Assembly (NCBI GenBank): GCA_963742715.1
Contig: CAVUMR010000003.1
Location: 1,054,001-1,118,000, forward strand
Direction of reading: 5' to 3'
Origin: CAVUMR01 sp963742715
GTDB taxonomy: Bacteria; Actinomycetota; Actinomycetes; Mycobacteriales; Micromonosporaceae
Length of the DNA stretch: 64,000 nt
Below are positions 8,572-17,491 of this stretch, piece after piece. Numbering within the stretch: position 1 is the first letter of the stretch; each line of letters begins with the position of its first letter. The notes under the pieces are model-generated. The model had not been told where the DNA came from, made no database searches, and saw only the letters and a program-made list of their open reading frames with translations. Position numbers and translations under genes: made by a program.

Positions 8572-9903
8572 ATGACCACGCAGCCGACCCAGCCGACCAC
8601 GGATCCGCTCCGTGACATCGTCGCGCTCGCCCGGGCCGGGCTGCGCCAGGTGGCGGTCGGCCCGGAGGTGCCGCACCCGCGCGGGACCAAGCGGACCTTC
8701 TTCCGCCGGCACGCGCAGGCGTCGCTGCTCGTCGCCACCGTGGTGGGCTTCTTCATCATGCTGCCGTCGGTGGACAGCGCCTGGCACCTGCCCGGCCCAC
8801 TGCAGCCGCTGCTCGCGCTGGCACAGGCGGTGCCGATCGCGCTGCTCGCCCGCCGCCCGCTGCTCGCCTGGCGGATCACCTTCGTGTTCGGCCTGCTCAC
8901 CCCGCTGCTGCCGCCGCGGGACGCGATGGCCTGGCCGTGGGATCCGGCCCAGATCCTGTTGCTGCTGCTGGTCTACACGGTCGCCGCCTTCCGGCACCCG
9001 CGCCAGCTACTGGTGTGGTTCGTGACCGGCATGGTGTTCCTGCTGTGGATCTGGAGTCCGCGGGAGGAGTCCCCCGGTATCGCGATCGGCGGCACCATCG
9101 CCGTGGTCGTCATCGCGGTGGTGGCGGACAGCGTCCGCACCCGGCGGCGGGCCCAGGACGAGCTGACCGCCGAGACCGAACGCACCGAGCTGGAGAAGGC
9201 CCGCCGGGCCGTGCTGGAGGAGCGCACCCGGATCGCCCGGGAGCTGCACGACGTGGTCGCGCACCACATGTCGCTGATCGCGGTACAGGCGGAGACCGCT
9301 CCGTACCGGCTCACCGGCCTGTCCGAACCGGCACAGCAGGAGTTCACCGCGATCAGCGCGGCGGCCCGGCAGTCGCTGGCCGAGATGCGCCGGCTGCTCG
9401 GCGTACTGCGCAGCGAACAGTCCGCCGAACGGGCACCCCAGCCCGGCCTCGGTGACCTGCCCGAGCTCGTCGCGACCGCCCGCCGCGCCGGCATGCTGGT
9501 GGAGCTGACCAGCACAGACACCCCCGATGATGTACCGCCGACAGTTGCGTTGTCGGCGTACCGGGTGGTTCAGGAAGCGCTGTCCAACGCCAGCCGGCAC
9601 GCGCCCGGCGCGGCGGTGAGCGTGACCGTCGCGGTGGCGCCGGACGCGGTACGGATGCGGATCGTCAACGGTCCCGCGACCGCGGCGGCGGCATCGGAGC
9701 AGACCGCGACCGGGGCCTCGGCTGACGCCCCCACCGGGGCCTCGGCTGACGCCTCGAGCGGGGCCGAGCCGCTGGGACCGGGGCACGGCCTGCTCGGGAT
9801 GCGGGAACGGGTGGAGCCGCTCGGCGGCGAGCTACGCGCCGAACCGACCTCGGATGGTGGTTTCCTGGTGGCCGTGACAATCCCCGCGAACGGCGACCGG
9901 TGA
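8572..9903 (+). CDS. NarL/DesK-type membrane sensor histidine kinase
   Basis: 443 aa. About six membrane helices fill residues 50-188, with no large extracytoplasmic loop. The HisKA_3 dimerisation domain follows (ERTRIARELHDVVAHHMSLI, phospho-acceptor His226), then the HATPase domain (ALSNASRHAPGAAVSVTV; GHGLLGMRERVEPLGGEL). An Ala/Ser/Thr-rich insert with a short repeat (ATGASADAPTGASADASSG) sits inside the ATPase domain before the G box, probably a disordered loop. The stop overlaps the response-regulator start (GTGA at 9900-9903), so the two are translationally coupled. A TACGCT box lies 8 nt before the ATG. The signal is unknown. Confidence 0.92.
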   Translation: MTTQPTQPTTDPLRDIVALARAGLRQVAVGPEVPHPRGTKRTFFRRHAQASLLVATVVGFFIMLPSVDSAWHLPGPLQPLLALAQAVPIALLARRPLLAWRITFVFGLLTPLLPPRDAMAWPWDPAQILLLLLVYTVAAFRHPRQLLVWFVTGMVFLLWIWSPREESPGIAIGGTIAVVVIAVVADSVRTRRRAQDELTAETERTELEKARRAVLEERTRIARELHDVVAHHMSLIAVQAETAPYRLTGLSEPAQQEFTAISAAARQSLAEMRRLLGVLRSEQSAERAPQPGLGDLPELVATARRAGMLVELTSTDTPDDVPPTVALSAYRVVQEALSNASRHAPGAAVSVTVAVAPDAVRMRIVNGPATAAAASEQTATGASADAPTGASADASSGAEPLGPGHGLLGMRERVEPLGGELRAEPTSDGGFLVAVTIPANGDR

Positions 9904-10592
9904 CCGCGGCGCCCGGCACCGGCCCGGCCACCAAGGTGCTGATCGTCGACGACCAGGCGATGGTGCGGGAGGGGTTCAGCGCGCTGCTCGCCGCGCAACC
10001 GGACCTGCTGGTGGTGGGCGACGCCGCGGACGGCGCGGCCGGAGTGGCGGCTGCCCGGCAGTTCGATCCCGACGTCGTACTGATGGATGTCCGGATGCCG
10101 GGGATGGACGGCCTGGAGGCGACCCGCCGGATCCTCGACACCACCCCCGGCGCGCACCAGCCACGGGTACTCGTGCTCACCACGTTCGACCTGGACGACT
10201 ACGTGTACGAGGCGCTCCGTGCCGGCGCCAGTGGCTTCCTGCTCAAGGACGCGCCCGCGGCCGACCTGATCAACGCGGTACGAGTGGTCGCCCGGGGAGA
10301 CGCGCTGCTCGCGCCGGCGGTGACCCGGCGCCTGATCGAGGACTTCGCCCGCCGGCCGCGATCGTCCCGACCGCGCCCGGCGGTACTGGCGACGCTCACG
10401 CCACGGGAGACCGAGGTACTGCGGCTGATCGCGCGCGGATTGTCCAACCAGGAGATCGCGGAGTCCCTGGTGGTGGCCGAGCAGACCGTGAAGACGCACG
10501 TGGGGCGGGTACTCGCGAAACTGGACCTGCGTGACCGCGCCCAGGCGGTCGTCTTCGCGTACGAGTCAGGTCTCATCTCGCCCGGCGAGTAG
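9900..10592 (+). CDS. NarL/FixJ-family response regulator
   Basis: 230 aa. Receiver domain at residues 11-130 with acidic pocket VDDQ and phospho-acceptor Asp63 (VVLMDVRMPGMDG). The LuxR-type HTH occupies about 165-225 (LTPRETEVLRLIARGLSNQE ... EQTVKTHVGRVLAKLDLRDR). It starts at a GTG overlapping the kinase stop. It is the DNA-binding output of the kinase; the downstream DUF1023 and acyltransferase genes are plausible but unproven targets. Confidence 0.93.
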   Translation: MTAAPGTGPATKVLIVDDQAMVREGFSALLAAQPDLLVVGDAADGAAGVAAARQFDPDVVLMDVRMPGMDGLEATRRILDTTPGAHQPRVLVLTTFDLDDYVYEALRAGASGFLLKDAPAADLINAVRVVARGDALLAPAVTRRLIEDFARRPRSSRPRPAVLATLTPRETEVLRLIARGLSNQEIAESLVVAEQTVKTHVGRVLAKLDLRDRAQAVVFAYESGLISPGE

Positions 10593-10653
10593 GTCCCTGG
10601 TACGACCCCGGATACGGCTCCGTGGTGTGACGCCTGGTAGCAGGCCACGTTCA

Positions 10654-10659
10654 TAGCGT
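10654..10659 (+). promoter_or_regulatory. -10 box of a probable leaderless promoter (DUF1023 gene)
   Basis: TAGCGT stands 7 nt before the ATG at 10667, with no Shine-Dalgarno sequence in between. Confidence 0.5.
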
Positions 10660-10666
10660 CCGGGGC

Positions 10667-11788
10667 ATGATCTTCCGCCTCGTACTCCGACTGACCGCCG
10701 GCTTCGCGGTAGCCCTCGTGGTGCTGACCCCGGCCGCCGGCACGCTGCTGTTCGCGCCGGTGAGCGCCGTGTCCAGCGTGGCGTCCAGCGCCGGGGCCAC
10801 GGCCGGCACCGGGACCACGGCCGGCACCACCGGCGCCGGGACGAGCCTCGACCGGCTGTCCATTGTGGACCGGTACGTCGTCGTCCAAGGCGCGATGATC
10901 GCCGCCGGTGCCCCCTACGCGGGCTGGGCCACCACGCCGGGCCGGGAGTTCCTCGACTTCGACGGACGCGGAGACGGCCGGATCGTCGAGGTGGTCGGCG
11001 ACCTGGCGCGGGCCGAGCGGATCGCGGTCCTGGTGCCGGGGGTGGACACCCGGCTCGGCAACTACGCGCACGGCCTCGGCGGGGTCGCCGACCGGTCGCC
11101 GCTGGTACAGGCGCACCGGCTGCTGACCGCTGCCGCGACGGCCGGCTCGACCGGTTCGGCGGTCCCGGCCGGCTCGACAGGTGCGGCCGGCGGGGCGAGG
11201 GCGGCGGACGCGACCGGCACGGCGGGTGCGGCCGGCGGGGCGAGGGCGGCGGACGCGACCGGCACGGCGGCCGGCGAGCGGCTGGCGGTGGTCGCCTGGC
11301 TCGGCTACGACACCCCGGACGGCGTCGGTCCGGCGGCGATCAGGGAGGAGTACGCCCGGGCCGGCGCGAGCGCCCTCGACGACTTCGTGTCCTGGCTGGC
11401 CCGGGTACGTCCGACCGCCCGGATCAGCGTGCTCGGGCACAGCTACGGCTCGGTGGTGGCCGGGCTCGCCGCCAGGCACCTCCCCGATCAGGTCACCGAC
11501 ATCGTGGCGTTCGGCAGCCCCGGCATGGGCGTATCGCGCGCCGCTGACCTGCGTACCCACGCGCGGATCTGGGCCGGTCGGGCGGACGGCGACTGGATCA
11601 GGTGGATCCCCGGAATCCGCATCCTCGGCGCCGGCCACGGCACCAAGCCGACCTCCGCCCGGTTCGGCGCCCACCGGTTCGGTACCCGCGGGGCCACCGG
11701 CCACGATCACTACCTGTCCCCCGGTACCGAGTCGCTGACGAACATCGCCGCGATCGCGACCGGCCGGTACGCGGAGGTGCGGTCATGA
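10667..11788 (+). CDS. Secreted or membrane-anchored alpha/beta hydrolase (DUF1023)
   Basis: 373 aa. The N-terminal hydrophobic segment (VLRLTAGFAVALVVLTPAAG) is a signal peptide or anchor. DUF1023 hallmarks follow: RIAVLVPGVDTRLGNYAHGL, LAVVAWLGYDTPDG and the nucleophile elbow GHSYGS (residues 257-262, Ser259), with a C-terminal His region (TGHDHYL). Between the first two motifs is an Ala/Gly insert built from a duplicated 45-bp unit (11181-11270), not expected in the core fold and probably a surface loop. The substrate of DUF1023 hydrolases is not known. The stop overlaps the next start (ATGA at 11785-11788). Confidence 0.85.
   Translation: MIFRLVLRLTAGFAVALVVLTPAAGTLLFAPVSAVSSVASSAGATAGTGTTAGTTGAGTSLDRLSIVDRYVVVQGAMIAAGAPYAGWATTPGREFLDFDGRGDGRIVEVVGDLARAERIAVLVPGVDTRLGNYAHGLGGVADRSPLVQAHRLLTAAATAGSTGSAVPAGSTGAAGGARAADATGTAGAAGGARAADATGTAAGERLAVVAWLGYDTPDGVGPAAIREEYARAGASALDDFVSWLARVRPTARISVLGHSYGSVVAGLAARHLPDQVTDIVAFGSPGMGVSRAADLRTHARIWAGRADGDWIRWIPGIRILGAGHGTKPTSARFGAHRFGTRGATGHDHYLSPGTESLTNIAAIATGRYAEVRS
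11181..11270 (+). repeat. Tandem 45-bp duplication inside the DUF1023 gene
   Basis: Two identical 45-bp copies (11181-11225 and 11226-11270) encode 15 residues each (GAAGGARAADATGTA). They are in frame and identical, so the duplication looks recent. Confidence 0.9.
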
Positions 11789-13077
11789 CCGCGGTCCTGC
11801 CGGACACCCGTACGGCTGTCAGCGCCGGCACGAGCGTGGACGGTCCGCTCGGCCGGGACCGGACCATCGACGCGCTCCGCGCGGTCGCGATTCTCGGCGT
11901 GGTACTCGGCCACTGGTTGGTGACCGCGCTGGTCAGCGTGCCCGGCTCCCCCGCCGAGCTGCACGCCGAGAGCCCGCTCGGGTACCTGCCCGGGCTGGCT
12001 CCGGTCAGCTGGCTGGTACAGCTGCTGGGTCCGTTCTTCTTCGTCGGCGGGTACGCGAACGCGGTGAGCGCCGGCCGCGCCCCGGCCTACCCGGCGTGGA
12101 TCTGGCGGCGGCTGGCTCGGCTGGCCCGACCGGTGCTGCTGCTCGCCGCGGTCTGGGTACCGGCCGGACTGCTGCTCACCGCGGTCGCCGCGCCGGCCAG
12201 CACCCGGCACGTCGTGGCGTCGGCGGTCACCCAGCCGCTGTGGTTCCTGGGCGTGTACGCCGTGCTCACCGCGCTGACTCCGGTCGCGCGTGCCGCGGTC
12301 GCCCGGGTCGGTGTGGCTGCCGCGCTGGTACCACTGCTGGTGGTGGCCGGTGCCGACCTGCTGCGGCCGGGAGTGCCGGGGTCGTACCTCGCGCTGCTGG
12401 CCGGCTGGCTCGTGCCGTACCTCCTCGGCATCGCCTTCGCGACCGGCCGGCTGGGGCCGCCGACGGAGTTCGGCGAGATGGAGCGCCGCCCGGCGGCGGC
12501 CCGGCGGGGACGCCCTGCGGTGGGGTGGTGGTTGCTGGCCGGCGGCGTCCTGGCCGGCGCGGCGCTGGTGCTCCTGGCCGGTTACCCCGCCAGCGCGGTC
12601 GGCATCCCCGGCGCGGCGCGCTCCAACCTGAACCCGCCGTCACTGTTCGCGGTCGCGCTGGGAGTCGCGCAGATCGGCGCGTTCCTGCTGGTCCGGCCGA
12701 GCCTCGACCGGATCCTGCGGCGCACCCGGGTGTGGTCGCTCGTCGTCGTGGTCAACCTGCGCGCGATGACGGTGTACTGCTGACACCAGAGCGCGTTGCT
12801 GCTGGTCAGCTTCGCGGCGCTGACGCTGGGGCAGCTGCCCGGCCTGCACACGGCGCCGACCACGGCCGGCTGGCTCGGCGACCGGCTGCGGTGGTTGCCG
12901 GTGTTCGCGTCGGTACTGGTCGGGCTGATCGCGCTGTTCGGCCGCTGGGAACACCCGCGCGCCACCGGCCCATCCCACGCGCTGTTCGGCCGCTTGGGAC
13001 CGCGGCCAAGCGCCAGCGCGGTCAGGGGCGGGTCATCCGGAGTACGTCGAGCACCTCGTCCAACTGTTCGGCGGTGA
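11785..13077 (+). pseudogene. Acyltransferase_3-family integral membrane protein with in-frame UGA
   Basis: Starts at the ATG overlapping the DUF1023 stop. The N-terminus (RDRTIDALRAVAILGVVLGHWLV) carries the family's R-x10-H signature, followed by about eight membrane helices. At 12781-12783 a TGA interrupts the conserved stretch before the last helices: MTVYC-stop-HQSALLL, where family members read MT-x-Y-x-W-H. A TGG-to-TGA change at the Trp codon explains it. The same frame stays open to 13077 and adds two helices (SALLLVSFAALTLGQL, LPVFASVLVGLIALFG), giving 430 codons, the usual family length; without it the product is 332 aa. The open tail overlaps the 3' end of convergent fumC by 56 nt. 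Alternatives are sequencing error or UGA readthrough. Confidence 0.65.
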
Positions 13078-14431
13078 GCGCGCCCGATTCGAGGTGCCCG
13101 CGCTCGATCACGACCTCCCGGATGGTCTTGCGCTCGGCCAGCGCCTGCTTCGCGATCTTGGCGCCCTCCTCGTACCCGAGGTAGCTGTTCAGCGGCGTCA
13201 CCACCGACGGGGAGCCTTCCGCGTACTCCCGGCAGCGCTCCTCGTCGGCGGTGATGCCGGCGACGCACCGGTCGGCGAACAGCACGCTGACGTTGGCCAG
13301 CAGCCGGATCGACTCCAGCACATTGCGGGCCAGCACCGGCAGCATCACGTTCAGCTCGAAGTCACCGGCCGCGCCGGCGAACCCGACCGCCGCGTCGTTG
13401 CCGATGACCTGCGCGCACACCTGGCGTACCGCCTCGCACAGGACCGGGTTCACCTTGCCCGGCATGATCGACGAGCCCGGTTGCAGGTCCGGGATGCGGA
13501 TCTCGGCGAGGCCCGCCCGCGGCCCCGAGCCCATCCAGCGAAGATCGTTGGCGATCTTGTACAGGCTGACCGCGACCGTACGGAGCTGACCCGACGTCTC
13601 GACCAGCGAGTCCTGCGTACCCTGCGCCTCGAAGTGGTTGCGCGCCTCGGTCAACGGCAGTCCGGTGGCCCGGACCAGTTCGGTGATGACGCGGCCGGCG
13701 AAGCCGGGCGGGGTGTTGATGCCGGTGCCGACCGCGGTGCCGCCCAGCGCGAGTTCCGCGAGTCGGGGCAGCCCCGACCGCAGCCGCTCCACCCCGTGCC
13801 GCACCTGCGCGGCGTACCCGGAGAACTCCTGGCCGAGCGTCACCGGAGTGGCGTCCATCAGGTGGGTACGGCCCGACTTGACGACGTCCTTGAACTCCGC
13901 CGACTTGTCCTCCAGTACCTCGGCGAGACGCTCCAGCGCGGGTACGAGTTGCCGGCTCACCGCGGCCGTGGCCGCGATGTGGATCGACGAGGGGAACACG
14001 TCGTTGGAGGACTGCGACGCGTTGACGTGATCGTTCGGGTGTACCGGCCGGCCGAGCCGCTCGGTGGCGAGCGTCGCCAGTACCTCGTTGGCATTCATGT
14101 TCGACGAGGTACCGGAGCCGGTCTGGTACACGTCGATCGGGAACTCGCCGTCCCACCGGCCGTCGATGACCTCGGCGGCGGCCGTGACGATGGCGTCGGC
14201 CACGTCGGCTTCTACGACGCCCAGCTCGGCATTCACCTGCGCGGCGGCCGACTTGATGTGCGCCAGCGCGGCGATGTGGGCGTGTTCGAGGGTGGCGCCG
14301 GAGATCGGGAAGTTCTGTACCGCCCGCTGGGTCTGCGCCCGCCATTTCGCCCGGGCCGGTACCCGGACCTCGCCCATCGTGTCGTGCTCGATCCGGTAGT
14401 CGTCCTGCCCGGCACCCGTCCCGTCGGTCAT
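13022..14431 (-). CDS. fumC: Fumarate hydratase, class II
   Basis: 469 aa, the normal class II length; interconverts fumarate and malate in the TCA cycle without an iron-sulfur cluster. Visible are TGSGTSSNMNANEVLA, the active-site H-N-DHVNASQSSNDVFPS segment, SGRTHLMDATPVTLGQE, and the superfamily signature GSSIMPGKVNP on the mobile loop with the catalytic Ser. I chose the ATG at 14431 (MTDGTGAGQDDY) rather than a start 55 codons upstream, because the family begins here and CAGGAT lies 6 nt before it. A second, unrelated fumarase is encoded at 17783-19435. Confidence 0.97.
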   Translation of the reverse strand: MTDGTGAGQDDYRIEHDTMGEVRVPARAKWRAQTQRAVQNFPISGATLEHAHIAALAHIKSAAAQVNAELGVVEADVADAIVTAAAEVIDGRWDGEFPIDVYQTGSGTSSNMNANEVLATLATERLGRPVHPNDHVNASQSSNDVFPSSIHIAATAAVSRQLVPALERLAEVLEDKSAEFKDVVKSGRTHLMDATPVTLGQEFSGYAAQVRHGVERLRSGLPRLAELALGGTAVGTGINTPPGFAGRVITELVRATGLPLTEARNHFEAQGTQDSLVETSGQLRTVAVSLYKIANDLRWMGSGPRAGLAEIRIPDLQPGSSIMPGKVNPVLCEAVRQVCAQVIGNDAAVGFAGAAGDFELNVMLPVLARNVLESIRLLANVSVLFADRCVAGITADEERCREYAEGSPSVVTPLNSYLGYEEGAKIAKQALAERKTIREVVIERGHLESGALTAEQLDEVLDVLRMTRP

Positions 14432-14543
14432 GCCCTCATCCTGCCTCGCGAGCCACCTCTCCGCCGCACGCCGGCACAAGCCGCCCGCCAGGGCCGGGCA
14501 GACGCCGGCGAGGGGCGGACCTGCTCGACCGTCAGGTAGATGG

Positions 14544-14750
14544 TCACGCCTTGCCCAACCGGTCCAACAGATCCGCGCGGCGCCGCGCCAACTCATCGGC
14601 GACTAGATCCACCATCACGTCGGCACCGTGCCGCCGGATGTACTCGTCGACGGCGTTGACTATCAGGCCGTGCAGCGACCGATGTTCCTGGTCGGCGAGA
14701 ACCCGCGCCGCATGGTCAAGCTCGGCGGGGAGCCTCAAGGTCATAGCCAT
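14544..14750 (-). CDS. Small ribbon-helix-helix DNA-binding protein, antitoxin-like
   Basis: 68 aa. MAMTLRLPAELDHAARVLAD fits the Arc/CopG ribbon-helix-helix pattern (beta strand, then two helices); the C-terminal part (DVMVDLVADELARRRADLLD) resembles the tail of VapB/ParD-like antitoxins that binds a toxin. No toxin gene is adjacent: fumC follows downstream and the permease gene ends 49 bp upstream. It could be an orphan antitoxin, the remnant of a toxin-antitoxin pair, or a stand-alone repressor. Confidence 0.72.
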   Translation of the reverse strand: MAMTLRLPAELDHAARVLADQEHRSLHGLIVNAVDEYIRRHGADVMVDLVADELARRRADLLDRLGKA

Positions 14751-14799
14751 ACCAAAATGACACCGTCCGATCCCGCGTGATCAGGAGTGTCGCCGAGGT

Positions 14800-16434
14800 T
14801 CAGATGCGGGCCGAGCGGTACACCCGGGTCGCCGGTGCCAGGCCGGCTACCAGGCCGATCACCAGCGCCAACCCGATCGCGGCGGCGTACGGGCCGACCG
14901 CCCACGGCAGGCTGTCCAGCCGTACCTGCGGGATCTGGTTGAACCGGTTCGGGTCCAGCCGGGTGGCGAGGAAGCCGAGCAGTACGGCGACCACACCCAC
15001 GGCCAGCGCTGTCAGCACGTTCTCCAGCAGCGCGATCGTCGCGACTCCGAGGCGGGAGGCACCGAGGGTACGCAGCGCGGCGAACCGTGGACCTCGTACC
15101 TCGACGAATGCGGCCGACCCGATCGCCACGGCGAGGCCGCCAAGGACCAGTACGACCACGGAGTACCGGTCGCCGTCACGGTTCTGCTGCGCGAGTACCG
15201 GTTGGAACTGGTCGAGCCGATCGAGCCGCTGCTCCCGGCCCGGCTTGGTACCGGTCACCGCCGCGGCTGTGGAGATCAACTTGTACCCGTCCCGGCACTG
15301 GACGCCGGTGCAGCGCCAGTACACCTGTACTGCGCGCGGTCCGGCCTGGCTGAGCGCGAGCAGGTTCTGGTTCACCAGCACGTCCGCGCCGAGCGATGTG
15401 TTGAGCTCGGAGAAGGTGCCGAACACGGGCACGCTCCGGATCGCGGTCCGGTGAGCCGTCGGGTCAGCCGCCGGCGACGGGGCACCGCTCGCCGCGGTTC
15501 CGGATCCGCCGGACGACCCTGGGGTACCCGGTCCCGGGGTGGCAGCGACCGCCCCGCCCGAGTCGGAGCCGGCGACGCCGGACGCACTGCCGGCGCTGGG
15601 CGTAGCTCCGGGCGCACCGGTGGCCGGCGCAGTGGTGGCCGGCGCAGTGGTGGCCGGCGCAGTAGTGGCCGGCGCAGCGGTGCCGGGCGTGGAGCCGGGA
15701 GCGCTGGTCGACGCGTCCTCGACCAGCACCGTGACCGCGGCCGGCGCGCCGAGCCCCAGCCGCCGAGCGGTACCGCTCTCCACCAGCGCGGCCGCACCGA
15801 GCCGCCGGTCGCTGGTCACGGTCCGCCAGGCGTCGTCGTCCGCGATACCGCCGCTCAGCAGTCGCCAGGACGGGGACACCGCGCGGAGCTTCAGCCGTGC
15901 CGCGTGGGCCGGATCGTCTTCCGTGCCCGCCCGCAGGTACCCGGACAGCTCGACCGAGGTGGCCGGCCGGAACCACGGGTAGCTCTGGGCGATCGCGGCG
16001 AGCCGGTCGTTGAACACGCGCAGCTCGTCATGGTCGAGCGGCTTGGCCAGCGCGGCGGAGTGGGTCTCGGGGAACCCGTACACCGCGGCGCCGTAGGTCT
16101 GCACCGCGGTGCGCGACGCGGTCGCGGACAGTGCGGTGAACAACTGCACCGCGACGGCGATGAACAGGACCGAGCCGATTGCCGCGTTCCGTCGCCGGTT
16201 GGCCCAGAACTCCCGCACGAGGAGCGGCGCGAGGCCGATCACACCGCGCCCCGGGCGGCTCCGCTTGCCCGCCCACCACCGTCGGACGGCGGTGAACCGC
16301 CACTGCCGGACCGCGCTGAAGCTCCACAGTGGAACGATGGTTAATCGCCACCGTCCAACCTTGACGGACAACCCGCGCGCCACTGACCGCGCCTGGCGCC
16401 CCGCGCTCCCCACGACCACCCGCGGGTCAGTCAT
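14800..16434 (-). CDS. FtsX/MacB-like ABC-transporter permease
   Basis: 544 aa. A basic N-terminus leads to membrane helix 1 (NAAIGSVLFIAVAVQLFTAL), a large extracytoplasmic region, then three C-terminal helices in the FtsX arrangement (YSVVVLVLGGLAVAIGSAAF, VLTALAVGVVAVLLGFLA, YAAAIGLALVIGLVAG) with the FtsX-like stretch FAALRTLGASRLGVATIALLE. The outer domain holds a long low-complexity insert rich in Ala/Pro/Thr with an APATT repeat. The ATG overlaps the stop of the upstream adaptor lipoprotein by 8 nt, pointing to a MacA/MacB-like pair. The ATPase is not in this stretch and must be encoded elsewhere. Confidence 0.78.
   Translation of the reverse strand: MTDPRVVVGSAGRQARSVARGLSVKVGRWRLTIVPLWSFSAVRQWRFTAVRRWWAGKRSRPGRGVIGLAPLLVREFWANRRRNAAIGSVLFIAVAVQLFTALSATASRTAVQTYGAAVYGFPETHSAALAKPLDHDELRVFNDRLAAIAQSYPWFRPATSVELSGYLRAGTEDDPAHAARLKLRAVSPSWRLLSGGIADDDAWRTVTSDRRLGAAALVESGTARRLGLGAPAAVTVLVEDASTSAPGSTPGTAAPATTAPATTAPATTAPATGAPGATPSAGSASGVAGSDSGGAVAATPGPGTPGSSGGSGTAASGAPSPAADPTAHRTAIRSVPVFGTFSELNTSLGADVLVNQNLLALSQAGPRAVQVYWRCTGVQCRDGYKLISTAAAVTGTKPGREQRLDRLDQFQPVLAQQNRDGDRYSVVVLVLGGLAVAIGSAAFVEVRGPRFAALRTLGASRLGVATIALLENVLTALAVGVVAVLLGFLATRLDPNRFNQIPQVRLDSLPWAVGPYAAAIGLALVIGLVAGLAPATRVYRSARI
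15621..15681 (-). repeat. 15-bp tandem repeat encoding APATT
   Basis: Four copies of a 15-bp unit (GGCCGGCGCAGTGGT on the plus strand, the last one or two diverged) encode Ala-Pro-Ala-Thr-Thr in the permease's external loop. Confidence 0.8.
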
Positions 16435-17491
16435 CGAAGTCCGACTCCAGCGGGTAGAGCAGCACCTTCGCCTTCGGGTCGATCCCGTGTACCTCGACGT
16501 ACAGCTCGTCGGAGGGGCCCAGCGTGACCTTCGTCGGGTGGGTACGTCCGGAGCCGTCCACGGCCACCACTTCGCCGCTCTCGGCCCGGCCGTGTACCGC
16601 AGACAGCGGCAGGGTCGGTACGTCGTCCTTCACCGCGGTCACGAACACGACCACGGCGCGCAGGCCCGGCATCGCGGTCACCTCGGTAGGCAACGACGCG
16701 TACACGCTGACCTGGCCGCTGCTCTTGTCGTACACCAGCCGCTCGTAGTTCACCGCGAAGCCGGCCGGCCCGCCGACGAGCTCGCCCTTGCCGGTGGTGG
16801 GTGGGTCGGTGAAGCGGAACATCAGCGCCGGGTCGACCACGCTGAGCCGCACGTGCAGTCCGCGCTGCTGCAGGGTCGCGACCGTGCCGCCGCGGTCGAC
16901 ATCCTGTTCGCGCAGGCCGGCCACGATCCCGGCGGCGGGCGCGGTCACCGCGATCCCGCTCGGAGAACACCCGGTCGCGCCGGACCCGGACGACCCGGAG
17001 GAGGGCGTCGGTGTCGGCGTCGGCCCACCTCCGGAGGAACCGGCACCGGAGGAACCGGCACCGGACGCACCAGCCCCCGATGACGCCGTTCCGGACAGGC
17101 CGAGTGACGACAGCCGGAGTGACGACAGGCTGGACAGCGTGCCGGGGAAAGCACCGCCGCCGACCGAGCCACCACCGGACGTGCACTGGGTGACAAAGCC
17201 GAGTTGGGTACCGCGTTGCACGCTCTGTCCATTTGCCCGGCCGCTCGCCGCGACGAATCGGCCGGTTGCCGGCGCGGTCACGGTTACCGGGTCGTACGCC
17301 TCGACAATGCCGTAAAGGCGGGAGCTCTGATAGATGTCCCGGTTTTCCAGATGCGTGGTGACGGGTCGCGCGTCCTTTGCCCGGCCTGGATCGTTACGGC
17401 TTTCGGCCCCCTGCCCGTCACCGCCCGAACACGAGCTGAGCAGCAGGGCAGCGACCGTCAGAATCGCGGACGACACCGCCTGATATCTCAA
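16427..17491 (-). CDS. Lipoprotein with HlyD/MacA-like adaptor features
   Basis: 354 aa. Signal peptide and lipobox (ILTVAALLLSSC) place it on the outer face of the membrane. YGIVEAYDPVTVTAPATGRF and SGIAVTAPAAGIVAGLREQDV resemble the two halves of a biotinyl-lipoyl-like domain of membrane-fusion adaptors, separated by a Gly/Ser/Pro-rich insert instead of a coiled-coil hairpin; the C-terminal part (LYVEVHGIDPKAKVLLYP) fits the beta-barrel/proximal region. The start is a TTG at 17491 with GAAGGG about 10 nt upstream; a later GTG is possible. It is coupled to the downstream FtsX-like permease by an 8-nt overlap. Confidence 0.72.
   Translation of the reverse strand: MRYQAVSSAILTVAALLLSSCSGGDGQGAESRNDPGRAKDARPVTTHLENRDIYQSSRLYGIVEAYDPVTVTAPATGRFVAASGRANGQSVQRGTQLGFVTQCTSGGGSVGGGAFPGTLSSLSSLRLSSLGLSGTASSGAGASGAGSSGAGSSGGGPTPTPTPSSGSSGSGATGCSPSGIAVTAPAAGIVAGLREQDVDRGGTVATLQQRGLHVRLSVVDPALMFRFTDPPTTGKGELVGGPAGFAVNYERLVYDKSSGQVSVYASLPTEVTAMPGLRAVVVFVTAVKDDVPTLPLSAVHGRAESGEVVAVDGSGRTHPTKVTLGPSDELYVEVHGIDPKAKVLLYPLESDFDD

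Noticed and set aside
11602..11784. Upstream in-frame start for the acyltransferase inside the DUF1023 gene
   Set aside because: The ATG at 11785 gives the usual 4-nt overlap and a normal family N-terminus; the extension is Arg/Pro-rich shadow sequence.
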